DNA of 64,000 bases from NCBI GenBank assembly GCA_963800975.1, contig CAWDDB010000013.1, forward strand, positions 248,001 to 312,000. Reading direction: 5' to 3'. Positions 32,289 through 41,105 of this stretch are shown here, one piece after another (within the stretch, counting starts at the first letter, position 1; every line of letters begins with the position of its first letter). The stretch is from JALYGY01 sp963800975. GTDB lineage: Bacteria; Actinomycetota; Rubrobacteria; Rubrobacterales; Rubrobacteraceae. The notes below the pieces were generated by a model. It made no database searches. It was not told where the DNA came from and saw nothing but the letters and a program-made list of their open reading frames with translations. The position numbers and the translations under genes were made by a program.

Positions 32289-33125
32289 ATGGGCGAAGGA
32301 GACACCGCCGAGGCCGTCGTCTGGTTCTCCGATGAGACCTGCACCGACGTCGCCGTGTCCGGCGGGAAGGGGGCGAGCCTGGCCAGGATGGCCGCCGAGG
32401 ACCTACCCGTTCCCCCCGGGTTTGTGATCCCGGCCCGTGTGCTCGAAGGTTCCGTGGATACCGAAAGTTTAGGCCAGCTCGTCCTCGACCAGGATCACGA
32501 GGGGTTGCGCGAGTTCTGGGACGAGGCCACCCCGCCGCGCGAGGAGATCTCCGCCGCGTACGAGCGACTCGGCGGCGGCAAGGTCGCGGTGCGCTCTTCG
32601 GCCTGCGCCGAAGACTCCGAGGCCGCGAGCTACGCCGGACAGCAGGAGACCTTCCTGAACGTCGAGGGCGCCGAGGACGTCTGCGACCGCGTCGTCGAGT
32701 GCTGGGCCTCGTTCTTCTCCGAGCGGGCGATCTTCTACCGGGAGCAGAAGGGCTCGCTCGAGGACCTTGGCATGGCCGTCGTCGTGCAGAAGATGGTCGA
32801 CCCGGACAAGTCCGGCGTGCTGTTCACCGTCGACCCGGTCAAGCGCCGCAAGGACCGGATGGTGGTCGAGTCCGTCGTCGGGCTCGGGGAGCAGGTAGTC
32901 TCCGGCGAGGTAACCCCGGACCACTACGTCCTGGACAGGAACGGCGAGGTCAAGCGGGAGAAGCTGGTCGGCGACGAGCCCATCCTCGACCGCGAGGAGC
33001 TCTCGCGCCTCGCCGAGCTCGGAAGCCGGCTGGAGGAGCGCTACGAAGCGCCGCAAGATATCGAGTGGGCGATCGTGGGCGAAGACCTGTACCTCCTGCA
33101 GTCCCGGCCCGTGACGACATTGTGA
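32289..33125 (+). CDS. PEP/pyruvate-binding ATP-grasp subunit (PPDK_N domain)
   Basis: The 278-residue protein is a stand-alone N-terminal domain of PEP synthase: VSGGKGASLARM, VPPGFVIPARVL, VRSSACAEDSEAASYAGQQE (nucleotide site), AVVVQKMVDPDKSGVLFTVD and the closing LYLLQSRPVTTL. It should bind ATP and phosphorylate His535 of the partner encoded at 29198. On its own it has no transfer domain. It follows the cyclase by 3 bp and overlaps the next gene (GTGA). Confidence 0.85.
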   Translation: MGEGDTAEAVVWFSDETCTDVAVSGGKGASLARMAAEDLPVPPGFVIPARVLEGSVDTESLGQLVLDQDHEGLREFWDEATPPREEISAAYERLGGGKVAVRSSACAEDSEAASYAGQQETFLNVEGAEDVCDRVVECWASFFSERAIFYREQKGSLEDLGMAVVVQKMVDPDKSGVLFTVDPVKRRKDRMVVESVVGLGEQVVSGEVTPDHYVLDRNGEVKREKLVGDEPILDREELSRLAELGSRLEERYEAPQDIEWAIVGEDLYLLQSRPVTTL

Positions 33126-33961
33126 ACCCCATCGCCCCCGAATGGCTGCAGCCGCGCTCGCTGGACGAGGTCCTCGAGCTGCGCGCCGAGCACGGCGACG
33201 GGGCGACCATCGTGGCGGGCGGCAGCTTCCTCGGGATAGTCATGAACCAGGGCCTCTTCGCCCCGGCGATGCTGGTGGCCCTGCGCGGCGTCCCCGACCT
33301 GGACCGCGTTCAGGCCGCCGAAGGGACGCTGGACCTCGGGGCGATGGTCACCCACCGGGCCGTGGAGCGCACGCAGGCGGTTCGCGAGGGGTGGCCTTCG
33401 CTCGCCTACGCCTTCTCGGTCGTCGCCAGCCCGCGCGTGCGAAACCAGGCGACGGTCGGCGGGGTCGTCGCAGACGCGGACTACGCCTCCGACCCGCCCG
33501 CGGTGTTCGCGGCGCTCGGTGCTCGCGTGGTTGCCCGGAGCAAGAAGGGGGAACGCGAGATACCGGCCGAGGAGTTCGTGCTCGGCCACTACGAGACCGC
33601 CCTCGAGGAGGACGAGATCGTCACCGGGGTACGCATCCCTCGCCGCGGCGGCCGCTCCGTGTACCGCAAGTTCCGCTCGCGCTCGAGCGAGGACCGGCCT
33701 TGCGTGTCGGTCGCGGCGGTCCGGGAGAACGGCGGGCTGCGGGTCGTGGTCGGCGCCGTCGCCGAGCGGCCTCAGTACTTCCCGGAGATCTGCGACCTCG
33801 CGCGAGACGAGCACCTTGCGGGCGAGCTCGCCGCGGAGATAGGCCGCAGATACGCCGAGGAGATTGAGCCCCTCTCCGACTCGCGCGGCTCGGCCCGCTA
33901 CCGGCGCCGCGTTATCGCCGTGGAGGTGCGGCGCGCCCTGGAGGACCTTGGCCGTGAGTGA
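33122..33961 (+). CDS. FAD-binding subunit of a molybdenum hydroxylase (CoxM/XdhB-like)
   Basis: The 279-residue product shows the FAD motifs of the medium subunit of xanthine dehydrogenase/CO dehydrogenase-type enzymes: ATIVAGGSFLGIVMNQG and RVRNQATVGGVVADADYASD. The standard second FAD motif ends GGN; here it reads GGVVA. GTG 33122 overlaps the ATP-grasp gene stop. It carries electrons between the [2Fe-2S] subunit and the acceptor. The trio 33122-36777 forms a complete heterotrimer gene set. Confidence 0.88.
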   Translation: MNPIAPEWLQPRSLDEVLELRAEHGDGATIVAGGSFLGIVMNQGLFAPAMLVALRGVPDLDRVQAAEGTLDLGAMVTHRAVERTQAVREGWPSLAYAFSVVASPRVRNQATVGGVVADADYASDPPAVFAALGARVVARSKKGEREIPAEEFVLGHYETALEEDEIVTGVRIPRRGGRSVYRKFRSRSSEDRPCVSVAAVRENGGLRVVVGAVAERPQYFPEICDLARDEHLAGELAAEIGRRYAEEIEPLSDSRGSARYRRRVIAVEVRRALEDLGRE

Positions 33962-36296
33962 TCCGCGCGTCACGGGAGCAGTCGGCTACTCGCAGGACGT
34001 CGCGCTTGAAGGCATGCTGCACGCGCGCCTGCTGCGCTCCCCGCACGCCCACGCCCGCATCGCGCGCATCGACGCCTCCGGGGTGCCCGATGGCGTTGTC
34101 CTCCTGCTGCCCGAAGACGTTTCGGATCTCGGCCCCTACGGACCGCAGATAAAGGATCAGGAGACGCTCCCGCGCGAGCGCGTGCGCTACGCCGGGGACG
34201 TCGTCGTTGCGGTCGCGGCCGAGACACCAGAGCAGGCGGAGGAAGCGCTCGGCCTCGTGGAGGTCGAGTACGAGGAGCTGCCCGCGGTCTTCGACGAGAT
34301 CGAGGCCTGCACGGAGGACGCGCCGCTCGTGCACGAGAAGATAAACATCTCGGAGAACGACGCGGCGTACTTCGGTATCCGACCCCGGCAGGGGACCAAC
34401 GTCTGCCACCGGTTCAGGATCCGCCACGGCGACGTCGAGGCCGGCTTCGAGGAGGCCGACTTCGTGGTCGAGGAGACCTACAGGATCGCCGGGGCGCAGC
34501 ACGCCCCGATGGAGCCGCACGCCGCGCTCGCCCGCTGGGACGGGGACAGGCTCGAGGTCACGGCCGGAACCCAGACGCCCTTCAACATGCGGATGGACCT
34601 AGCGGGGATATTCGGCATCCCGGAGGAACGGGTGAGGATCCGCTCGGTTCCCATGGGCGGGTCTTTCGGGGCCAAGACCTTCGTCAGGACGGAGGCGGTG
34701 GCGGCGGCCCTCGCGCGCAAGGCAGGCAGGCCCGTCAAGATAGTGCTCGGGCGCGACGAGGAGTGGCTGACGCTGAACAGGCACCCCGCGACCATCCGCG
34801 TGAGGATCGGGGCGAGGCGCGACGGCACCCTCGTCGCCAGCGAGACCGAGTGCTGGGCCAACACCGGTGCCTACGCCGACTGCGGGCCGGGCGTCGCCCA
34901 GAAGATGGGCTTCGCCGCGCCCGGGCCGTACCGCATCCCGAACGTCAGGGTGGACTCCTACTGCGTGTACACCAACCTGCCGCCAAACGGGGCCTACCGC
35001 GGCTACGGCCAGATGCAGTGCACCTGGGCGCGCGAACGCGCCGTGGACCTCCTGGCCGAGAAACTGGGGATGGATCCGCTGCGGCTGAGGATGAAGAACC
35101 TGCTCGAGGACGGGGACAGGTACTGTACGGGCGAGACCATGCGCGACGTCCACTTCGCCGAGCTCTTGCAGAACGCCGCCGACGCGGTTGGCTGGTCCAG
35201 GGGGAGGAGGGGCAAGGGCCTGTGCGTCATGCTCAAGGGCATGCAGACTCCTAGCCGGGCTTCCATCGCGGTCGAGGCCGAGGAAGACGGGACCTACGTC
35301 GTGCGCTGCGCGACCACCGAGATGGGGCAGGGCGCGAAGCTGGCTATCCGCATGATGGCAGCCGAGCTGCTCGGCGTGGGCGTGGAACAGGTTTCCTGCC
35401 CCGACCCAGATACGGACGTGGTTCCCTACGACACGCGGACGACCTCGAGCCGCTCGACGCACATGATGGGCCGGGCGCTCGAGGTGGCCGTGGCCGACCT
35501 GAAGGAGGACGGCGGGCGCGGCTACGGCGAGGTAGAGGACGAGGGGGGCCTGGATCCCGACACGGGGCAGGGCGTCGCCTCGTCGCACTGGCACCAGGGC
35601 GCGGCGGCCGCCGAGGTCGAGGTCGACGAGGAGACAGGGAAGCTGACCGTCGTGCGACTGCACGTCCCGGTCTACGCCGGGAGGGCGGTGAACCGCCCCG
35701 CGGCCGAGCTGCAGAACGAGGGGTCGATGATCATGGGCCTCGGGAGCACCCTCTTCGAGGCAAACGAGTTCGCGGAGGGACAGGTCACCAACGCCAACCT
35801 CTCCGACTACAACGTCCCGGCTATGGACGATATGCCGGCCTCCCTCACGCACGAGCTGGTGGAGCGCGAGGGCGCCGAGGTGCAGGGCCTGGGCGAGACG
35901 GCCCTGCCACCCGTGCCGCCCGCCGTAGGCAACGCCCTGTACTCCACGGGCATCGACGTCACCGAGCTGCCGATCTCCGCGGAGGCGATACTCGATGCCG
36001 TCGACGCTCGCGACGAGAGAGAAGGGGGCCTGACCGCGGCCGGGCTGGTGTCTGCGAACGGTAGCGGCTCGAACGCGCGGGTCGGCGAGCGCGTCTCCGT
36101 GCCCGACGCGGCGCCGGACGGGGACGGCGTGTCTTCGCGCGCGCGGGCGCTCATCGTCTCCACGCCTTCGCTGCTCTTCTTTGGGACCATCGGGGCGGGG
36201 TTGCTGGCTTTGCTGCTCTACCGGCTGCTCGGGCGCGCCGGGGAAAATGGGCGGAGAGATGTCGCGTCCGTGTTGCAGAGATCGAGGAGCGGGTGA
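33954..36296 (+). CDS. molybdopterin-binding large subunit (XdhA/CoxL-like) with C-terminal membrane helix
   Basis: The 780-residue product has the aldehyde oxidase/xanthine dehydrogenase large-subunit landmarks: YAGDVVVAVAAETPEQAEEA, PMGGSFGAKTF (Moco loop), PPNGAYRGYGQMQ, and the base Glu in VQGLGETALPPVPPAVGNAL. It overlaps the FAD gene by 8 bp with a GTG start. Two oddities: the region after HMMGRALEVAVADLKEDGGR seems shortened compared with relatives, and after the catalytic domain there is an extra tail of about 90 residues with a membrane helix (SLLFFGTIGAGLLALLLYRL). The enzyme is thus predicted to be membrane-tethered. Substrate unknown. Confidence 0.88.
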   Translation: MSDPRVTGAVGYSQDVALEGMLHARLLRSPHAHARIARIDASGVPDGVVLLLPEDVSDLGPYGPQIKDQETLPRERVRYAGDVVVAVAAETPEQAEEALGLVEVEYEELPAVFDEIEACTEDAPLVHEKINISENDAAYFGIRPRQGTNVCHRFRIRHGDVEAGFEEADFVVEETYRIAGAQHAPMEPHAALARWDGDRLEVTAGTQTPFNMRMDLAGIFGIPEERVRIRSVPMGGSFGAKTFVRTEAVAAALARKAGRPVKIVLGRDEEWLTLNRHPATIRVRIGARRDGTLVASETECWANTGAYADCGPGVAQKMGFAAPGPYRIPNVRVDSYCVYTNLPPNGAYRGYGQMQCTWARERAVDLLAEKLGMDPLRLRMKNLLEDGDRYCTGETMRDVHFAELLQNAADAVGWSRGRRGKGLCVMLKGMQTPSRASIAVEAEEDGTYVVRCATTEMGQGAKLAIRMMAAELLGVGVEQVSCPDPDTDVVPYDTRTTSSRSTHMMGRALEVAVADLKEDGGRGYGEVEDEGGLDPDTGQGVASSHWHQGAAAAEVEVDEETGKLTVVRLHVPVYAGRAVNRPAAELQNEGSMIMGLGSTLFEANEFAEGQVTNANLSDYNVPAMDDMPASLTHELVEREGAEVQGLGETALPPVPPAVGNALYSTGIDVTELPISAEAILDAVDARDEREGGLTAAGLVSANGSGSNARVGERVSVPDAAPDGDGVSSRARALIVSTPSLLFFGTIGAGLLALLLYRLLGRAGENGRRDVASVLQRSRSG

Positions 36297-36297
36297 G

Positions 36298-36777
36298 GTG
36301 AAGATCGCGTTCGAGGTAAACGGGGAGGCCGTAGAGGTCGAGGCGAGGCCGGACGAGATGCTGCTCGACGTCCTCAGGCGGGAGCTGGGCCTCACCAGCG
36401 TCCGCCAGACCTGCGGCGTGGGGGTCTGCGGGGCCTGCACGGCGCTCGTGGACGGCGAGCCGATCTCGACGTGCATCCTGCTCGCGCCGCTCGCGCAGGG
36501 GACCGAGATAACCACCGTCGAGGGGCTTGGCGGGGATCACCCCGTCCAGGAGGCTTTCGTCGAGGCGGTCGCCTTCCAGTGCGGCTACTGTACCCCTGGC
36601 ATGATCCTCACCGTCAAGCGGTTGCTCGAGGAGGACCCCGCGCCCTCGGACGAGAAGACCAGGGCGTACCTCGGGGGCAACCTCTGCCGCTGCGGCTGCT
36701 ACGCCAAGATCTCGGACGCCGTCAACATCGCGTCGGCAGCGAGCAAGTCGGGCGGCAAAGAAGGGAGGGGCGCGTGA
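36298..36777 (+). CDS. [2Fe-2S] subunit of the molybdenum hydroxylase (CoxS-like)
   Basis: The 159-residue product has the plant-ferredoxin motif QTCGVGVCGACTALVDG with the fourth Cys in ISTCILLAPL, and the helical second cluster CGYCTPGMILT and CRCGCYAKI. All eight cluster cysteines are visible. GTG 36298 lies one base after the previous stop; its stop overlaps the next start (GTGA). It completes the heterotrimer. Confidence 0.93.
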   Translation: MKIAFEVNGEAVEVEARPDEMLLDVLRRELGLTSVRQTCGVGVCGACTALVDGEPISTCILLAPLAQGTEITTVEGLGGDHPVQEAFVEAVAFQCGYCTPGMILTVKRLLEEDPAPSDEKTRAYLGGNLCRCGCYAKISDAVNIASAASKSGGKEGRGA

Positions 36778-37610
36778 AGCTCGTAACCTACGAAGCGGGG
36801 CGGGGCCCGCGCGTCGGGATACTCGAGGGCGACGCCGTCCACGACGCCGGCTTCGACGGCGACATGGTCGCGTTTATCGAGGCCGGCGCCCCGGTCGGCG
36901 AGACGAGCCCCGCGAAGAACGCCCGGCTGCTCGCGCCTTTGAGGCCGCGTTCCCTGAGGGACTTCCTCGGCTTCGAGGGGCACCTCAAGAACGCCTTCGG
37001 CCGGCTGAACAGGCCTATACCGGACGAGTGGTACGAGGTGCCCGCCTTCTACCGCGGGATGCCTGACACCGTGATCGGGCCGGGGGAGATCGTCCCCTAC
37101 CCGCCCTACTCCGAGAAGCTCGACCACGAGCTGGAGCTCGCCGCCGTAATCGGGAGGATCGGGAAGGACGTCCAGCGAGAGGAGGCCGACGGCCACGTCT
37201 TCGGCTACACGATCTGGAACGACCTCTCGGCCAGGGACACGCAGGCCCGCGAGCTACCGGTCGGCATGGGCCCTTCCAAGGCGAAGGACTGGGACGGGTC
37301 GAACGTGCTTGGGCCGTGCATCGTCACGGCGGACGAGGTAGACGCGAACAACCTCAACATGAGCGTTCGCGTCAACGGCGAGACGTGGGGCGAGGACAAC
37401 TCCTCGCACATGCACCACAAGTTTGCGGACATGATCTCCTACGCCTCGCAGGCGCAGACGATCTACCCGGGCGAGGTCTTCGGCTCGGGAACCGCGGAGG
37501 GCGGCGCCGGTATCGAGACGGACCGCTACCTGAAGGAGGGAGACGTTGTCGAGCTGGAGATAGAGGGAATCGGGATCTTGAGGAACACCATCGGACAGAG
37601 AGGAGCATAG
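36774..37610 (+). CDS. fumarylacetoacetate hydrolase-family protein
   Basis: The 278-residue product shows the FAH-fold metal and active-site motifs: SEKLDHELELAAVIGR, GYTIWNDLSARDTQ and FGSGTAEGGAGIE near the C-terminus (family: GTPxG-like position). The family includes C-C bond hydrolases, decarboxylases and hydratases acting on ring-cleavage products. In this operon it would act late, after ring opening. GTG 36774 overlaps the preceding stop. Confidence 0.88.
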   Translation: MKLVTYEAGRGPRVGILEGDAVHDAGFDGDMVAFIEAGAPVGETSPAKNARLLAPLRPRSLRDFLGFEGHLKNAFGRLNRPIPDEWYEVPAFYRGMPDTVIGPGEIVPYPPYSEKLDHELELAAVIGRIGKDVQREEADGHVFGYTIWNDLSARDTQARELPVGMGPSKAKDWDGSNVLGPCIVTADEVDANNLNMSVRVNGETWGEDNSSHMHHKFADMISYASQAQTIYPGEVFGSGTAEGGAGIETDRYLKEGDVVELEIEGIGILRNTIGQRGA

Positions 37611-37614
37611 AGAG

Positions 37615-37908
37615 ATGGCTTTTGTTGTCGTGGCGAAATGGACCGCCAAAGAAGGCGAGGCGGACAAGGTCGAGGAGTGCATAAGGAAGCTAACACCGCT
37701 CTCACGCGAGGAGCCGGGCAACCTGTTCTACCAGGCCCACCGCGACCCGGAGAACCCGAACCTGTTCTACATGTACGAGCAGTACGTCGACGAGGACGGC
37801 TACAAGGCGCACGGCGAGTCCGAGCACTTCCAGGAGCTCGGCTTCGGCACGGCGATACCGCTGCTGGAGAGCCGCGAGCGCGAGTTCTACGTCACGCTAG
37901 ACACCTAG
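37615..37908 (+). CDS. ABM-type (antibiotic biosynthesis monooxygenase-like) small protein
   Basis: The 97-residue product has the dimeric ferredoxin-like ABM fold pattern: FVVVAKWTAKEGEADKVEEC, SREEPGNLFYQAHRDPENPN, LFYMYEQYVDEDGYKAH and HFQELG. Relatives are cofactor-free monooxygenases, quinol monooxygenases or isomerase-like helpers. GAGAGGAG lies upstream of the ATG. Its position between two hydrolase genes supports a catabolic role. Confidence 0.82.
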   Translation: MAFVVVAKWTAKEGEADKVEECIRKLTPLSREEPGNLFYQAHRDPENPNLFYMYEQYVDEDGYKAHGESEHFQELGFGTAIPLLESREREFYVTLDT

Positions 37909-37910
37909 GC

Positions 37911-38609
37911 GTGCCCGTGACCAGGATCGTGGACCTCAGCCCGGCCGTGCCGCACGGCTTCAAGGGGCCGCCGTCGACGGACCTCGGGGTGCAGCTCGAG
38001 GTCCGCACCAGGAACGGAACCGGCTACTGGCAGTCCACCCAGCTCGACCTGATGAGCCTGCACACCGGCACGCACGTCGAGTCCGCCCTGCACACGGTCG
38101 AGAACGGGGAGGCCATAGACCAGGTGGGGCTGGAACGCGTGATCGGGGAGGCGGTGGTCCTCGACCTCACGCCGACTGAGCCCATGCAGATCATGGACTC
38201 CGAGGACCTGGAGCGGGCGAACGAGAAGCTGGAGGCCTCGGGCGAGTCGATCCGACCCGGCGACATCCTGCTCCTCAGGACCGACTGGGCCCAGAGGCAC
38301 ATCGGGACGAAAAAGTACTTCACCGAGTCGCCGGGCCTCACGGAGGCGGCCGCGGGTTGGATCGTCGATAGGGAGCCGAGATCCGTGGGCTGCGACTTCT
38401 TCGAGGAGCCGGCGGCCAGGCAGCCCGGCTGGTCGGCGGACGAGTTCGTCGTGCACGGCACGATCCTGGGCGCCAACATCCCCCTGATAGAAGGCCTGGT
38501 CAACCTAGGGGACCTGCCGCCGCGAGTGCGGTTCTTCGCCCCGCACTACAAGTTCTCGGGGGTGGAGAGCGCCCCGGCCCGCGCGTTCGCCCTGATCGAG
38601 ACGGACTAG
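37911..38609 (+). CDS. cyclase-family metal hydrolase 2
   Basis: The 232-residue product carries SLHTGTHVESALH at the metal site, so the usual Asp of HxGTHxD is replaced by Glu, and a later conserved GCDFFEEPAARQPGW stretch. It is only distantly similar to the first cyclase at 31566. GTG 37911 (two bases after the previous stop) is taken; GTG 37917 is an equal alternative. It probably hydrolyses a cyclic amide, lactone or formamide in the same pathway. Confidence 0.82.
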   Translation: MPVTRIVDLSPAVPHGFKGPPSTDLGVQLEVRTRNGTGYWQSTQLDLMSLHTGTHVESALHTVENGEAIDQVGLERVIGEAVVLDLTPTEPMQIMDSEDLERANEKLEASGESIRPGDILLLRTDWAQRHIGTKKYFTESPGLTEAAAGWIVDREPRSVGCDFFEEPAARQPGWSADEFVVHGTILGANIPLIEGLVNLGDLPPRVRFFAPHYKFSGVESAPARAFALIETD

Positions 38610-38629
38610 CGTCAGGGGGGTACACAGTC

Positions 38630-39340
38630 TTGTCCACCGTGAGGGTTCACTGGCTGCGGCACGGAGAGGTCGCCTCGCACAGGGGCGACGTCCCGCTGAC
38701 GGAGGAAGGTGTGGCCCGGTCTCGGGAGAGGGGAAGGACTCTCGCCGGAGACCTGTCCCCTGGGGAGAGGGTCCATTTCATGCACGCCCCGACCCTCCGT
38801 ACGCGTCAGACGGTCGAGGAGGTCAGGGAGAGCATGGCCGAGGCGCTTGGCCCCGGCGTCGCGGATCTCCTCGAGGTCAACGAGCAGCCGGCCATACGGA
38901 ACCCGGATCTCTACGTCGCCGGTCAGCGCGTCGAGATGGTCAGCAGCGTGGAGGCCCTCTCGGAGCAACTCTCCGCGCCGCCGGTGGACCTCGATGTGCT
39001 CTCGGGGCATCCGTTCTTCAGCGTGTTCTGGACCACCCCAGACCGCATCGGTTACTGGGTGGAGCACCCCGACCCGCCCGGCGAGGACGCGGTCGCGGTC
39101 GCCAGGCGCCAGTTGACCTTCGCCTCGAGCCTGCCGGTCGACCCTGAGAACAGGCCGGTCCGCTACGTCCTGTCGACGCACTCGCCCGTGCTGCGGGCGA
39201 TCCTGCTGTGTTACGCGGGAGGGGACCCGGGCGAGCCGGAGTACCTCGAGCCGGTGGACCTGATCCTCTCGGACAACGAGGCGCCCGAGCTAGTGTTCCG
39301 TGAGGATCGGACGTCTCTGTCCGATACGAAGGTAGTCTGA
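38630..39340 (+). CDS. histidine phosphatase-family protein
   Basis: The 236-residue product has the phosphohistidine motif VHWLRHGEVASHRG and the companion His in LSTHSPVLRAILL, with HAPTLRTRQTVEEV between them. Members are phosphatases or phosphoglycerate-mutase-like enzymes. It lies 20 bp after the second cyclase. Since the operon includes an ATP-dependent phosphoryl-transfer pair, this phosphatase may remove or proofread the phosphorylated intermediate. The start is TTG 38630; GTG 38639 is also possible. Confidence 0.85.
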   Translation: MSTVRVHWLRHGEVASHRGDVPLTEEGVARSRERGRTLAGDLSPGERVHFMHAPTLRTRQTVEEVRESMAEALGPGVADLLEVNEQPAIRNPDLYVAGQRVEMVSSVEALSEQLSAPPVDLDVLSGHPFFSVFWTTPDRIGYWVEHPDPPGEDAVAVARRQLTFASSLPVDPENRPVRYVLSTHSPVLRAILLCYAGGDPGEPEYLEPVDLILSDNEAPELVFREDRTSLSDTKVV

Positions 39341-39347
39341 GGCGCGC

Positions 39348-39378
39348 CCGAACAGCGGGCGGGGCGTCCGCTGTTCGG
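39348..39378. terminator. bidirectional terminator hairpin between convergent genes
   Basis: Perfect 11-bp arms CCGAACAGCGG and CCGCTGTTCGG around a 9-base loop, filling the gap between the convergent phosphatase and permease genes. There is no long T-run on either side. Confidence 0.7.
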
Positions 39379-40140
39379 CTACGACTTGAGCCTGTAGCCC
39401 GTCTTGAAGATCCACCAAACCGTCACCAGGCACGCGGTGAGAAAGAGGATTGTCATAGAGAGGCTCAGGCCGACGCTCACGTCGGCTATCCCGTAGAAGC
39501 TCCAGCGGAAGCCGCTGATCAGGTAGACGACCGGGTTGAAGAGGGTGACCGTCTGCCAGAACGGCGGCAGCATGTTCACGGAGTAGAAGCTGCCGCCGAG
39601 GAAGATCAGGGGCGTGATGATGAGGAACGGCACGAGCTGCAGCTTCTCGAAGCCCTCGGCCCAGATGCCCAGAAGAAAGCCGAAGAGGCTGAAGGTCACT
39701 GCCGTGAGGATGAGGAACGAGATCATCCACAGCGGGTGCGCGATCTCGAGCGGCACGAAAAGGCCCGAGGTGGCCAGGATGAGCAGGCCCAGGATCACCG
39801 ACTTGGTGGCGGCGGCCCCGACGTAGCTGATGACTATCTCGATGTAAGAGACGGGGGCGGACAGTAGCTCGTAGATCGTTCCGGTGAACTTGGGGAAGAA
39901 GATACCGAACGAAGCGTTCGAGATGCTCTGCGTCAGGAGAGAGAGCATGATCAGGCCCGGCACGATAAACGCTCCGTAGCTGACACCTTCTATATCCGTG
40001 ATGCGCGAGCCGATCGCCGCGCCGAAGACGACGAAGTAAAGCGAAGTCGAGATGACGGGCGTGACGATGCTCTGCAGGAGCGTGCGCCCCGTGCGTGCCA
40101 TCTCGAACATGTAGATCGCGCGTATGGCGTGAAAGTTCAT
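39379..40140 (-). CDS. ABC-2 type transporter permease
   Basis: The 253-residue protein has six hydrophobic segments and the ABC-2 look: IYMFEMARTGRTLLQSIVTP at the start, ELLSAPVSYIEIVISYVGAA in the central coupling region, and GGSFYSVNMLPPFWQTVTLF followed by NPVVYLISGFRW. Family members export polysaccharides, drugs or lipids. Its ATG overlaps the ATPase stop (ATGA), so the two form one exporter. Confidence 0.93.
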   Translation of the reverse strand: MNFHAIRAIYMFEMARTGRTLLQSIVTPVISTSLYFVVFGAAIGSRITDIEGVSYGAFIVPGLIMLSLLTQSISNASFGIFFPKFTGTIYELLSAPVSYIEIVISYVGAAATKSVILGLLILATSGLFVPLEIAHPLWMISFLILTAVTFSLFGFLLGIWAEGFEKLQLVPFLIITPLIFLGGSFYSVNMLPPFWQTVTLFNPVVYLISGFRWSFYGIADVSVGLSLSMTILFLTACLVTVWWIFKTGYRLKS

Positions 40141-41105
40141 CTCTCCTCCCTCACCAGGTCGACGAAGATCTCCTCGAGCGAGCTCTGCTTGGTCCTGAGG
40201 TCGTTGAACTCGATGCCAGCCGCGTCGAGATCCGCGAGCAGGGTGGTTATGTCCGTGCTCTCGGTCTGCGTATCGTATGTGTAGGTCAGCTCATCGCCTT
40301 GCGGCGCGAGGTCCAGTTCGTAGCGGGCGAGTTTGTCCGGGATCTCCTCGAGCGTGCAGCGCAGCTGAAGCGTCAGCCGCTTCTTGCCGAGCTGGCGCAT
40401 CAGCTCGGCCTTGTCCTCGATGAGGATGATCTCGCCGTTGCTGATCACACCGATGCGGTCAGCCATCTCCTCTGCCTCGACGATGTAGTGGGTGGTAAGG
40501 ATGATGGTCACGCCGCCATCGCGCAGGCGTCGCACCATCTCCCACATGTCCCGCCTGAGCTCGACGTCGACGCCAGCCGTTGGCTCGTCGAGGAAGAGGA
40601 TCTGCGGCTCGTGCGAGAGGGCCTTGGCGATCATGACCCTGCGCTTCATGCCGCCGGAGAGCTGCATGATCTTGCTGTCTTTCTTGTCCCACAGCGAAAG
40701 GTCCCTCAGCACCTTCTCGACGTAGCCGTGATCCTTGGGCTTGCCGAACAGCCCCCGGCTGAAGTTGCAGGTCGCCCAGACGGTCTCGAACGCGTCGGTC
40801 GTCAGCTCCTGCGGGACGAGCCCGATCAGGGACCTGGCCGCCCGGTACTCCCTGACTATGTCGTGCCCGCCGGCCAGGACGACGCCCTCGGTCGGGTTGA
40901 CGATCCCGCAGATGATGTTGATGAGCGTTGTCTTCCCGGCGCCGTTCGGCCCCAACAGGGCGAAGATCTCGCCGCTCCGGATATCCAGGTCGACGTCCTT
41001 GAGCGCCCGGAAACCGGAGGCGTAGGTCTTGTCGAGGTTGGACACGGAGACTATGGGCTCCAGGAGCACCTCGCGCTCTACCACTGTCATAAGTTCGTCG
41101 CTCAT
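40137..41105 (-). CDS. ABC transporter ATP-binding protein (ABC-2 exporter partner)
   Basis: The 322-residue product has Walker A GPNGAGKTT, signature LSGGMKRR, Walker B ILFLDEPTAGVD and the switch His in ILTTHYIVEAEEMADR. The extra C-terminal 90 residues (after IEDKAELMRQLGKK) are typical for DrrA/NodI-like exporters. It starts with ATG 41105 and may be the first gene of a two-gene operon. Substrate unknown. Confidence 0.94.
   Translation of the reverse strand: MSDELMTVVEREVLLEPIVSVSNLDKTYASGFRALKDVDLDIRSGEIFALLGPNGAGKTTLINIICGIVNPTEGVVLAGGHDIVREYRAARSLIGLVPQELTTDAFETVWATCNFSRGLFGKPKDHGYVEKVLRDLSLWDKKDSKIMQLSGGMKRRVMIAKALSHEPQILFLDEPTAGVDVELRRDMWEMVRRLRDGGVTIILTTHYIVEAEEMADRIGVISNGEIILIEDKAELMRQLGKKRLTLQLRCTLEEIPDKLARYELDLAPQGDELTYTYDTQTESTDITTLLADLDAAGIEFNDLRTKQSSLEEIFVDLVREER

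Noticed and set aside
34599..36515. 638-codon minus-strand ORF opposite the Mo-hydroxylase genes
   Set aside because: Shadow of the intact large-subunit gene; low-complexity His/Val/Arg-rich translation and no start signals.
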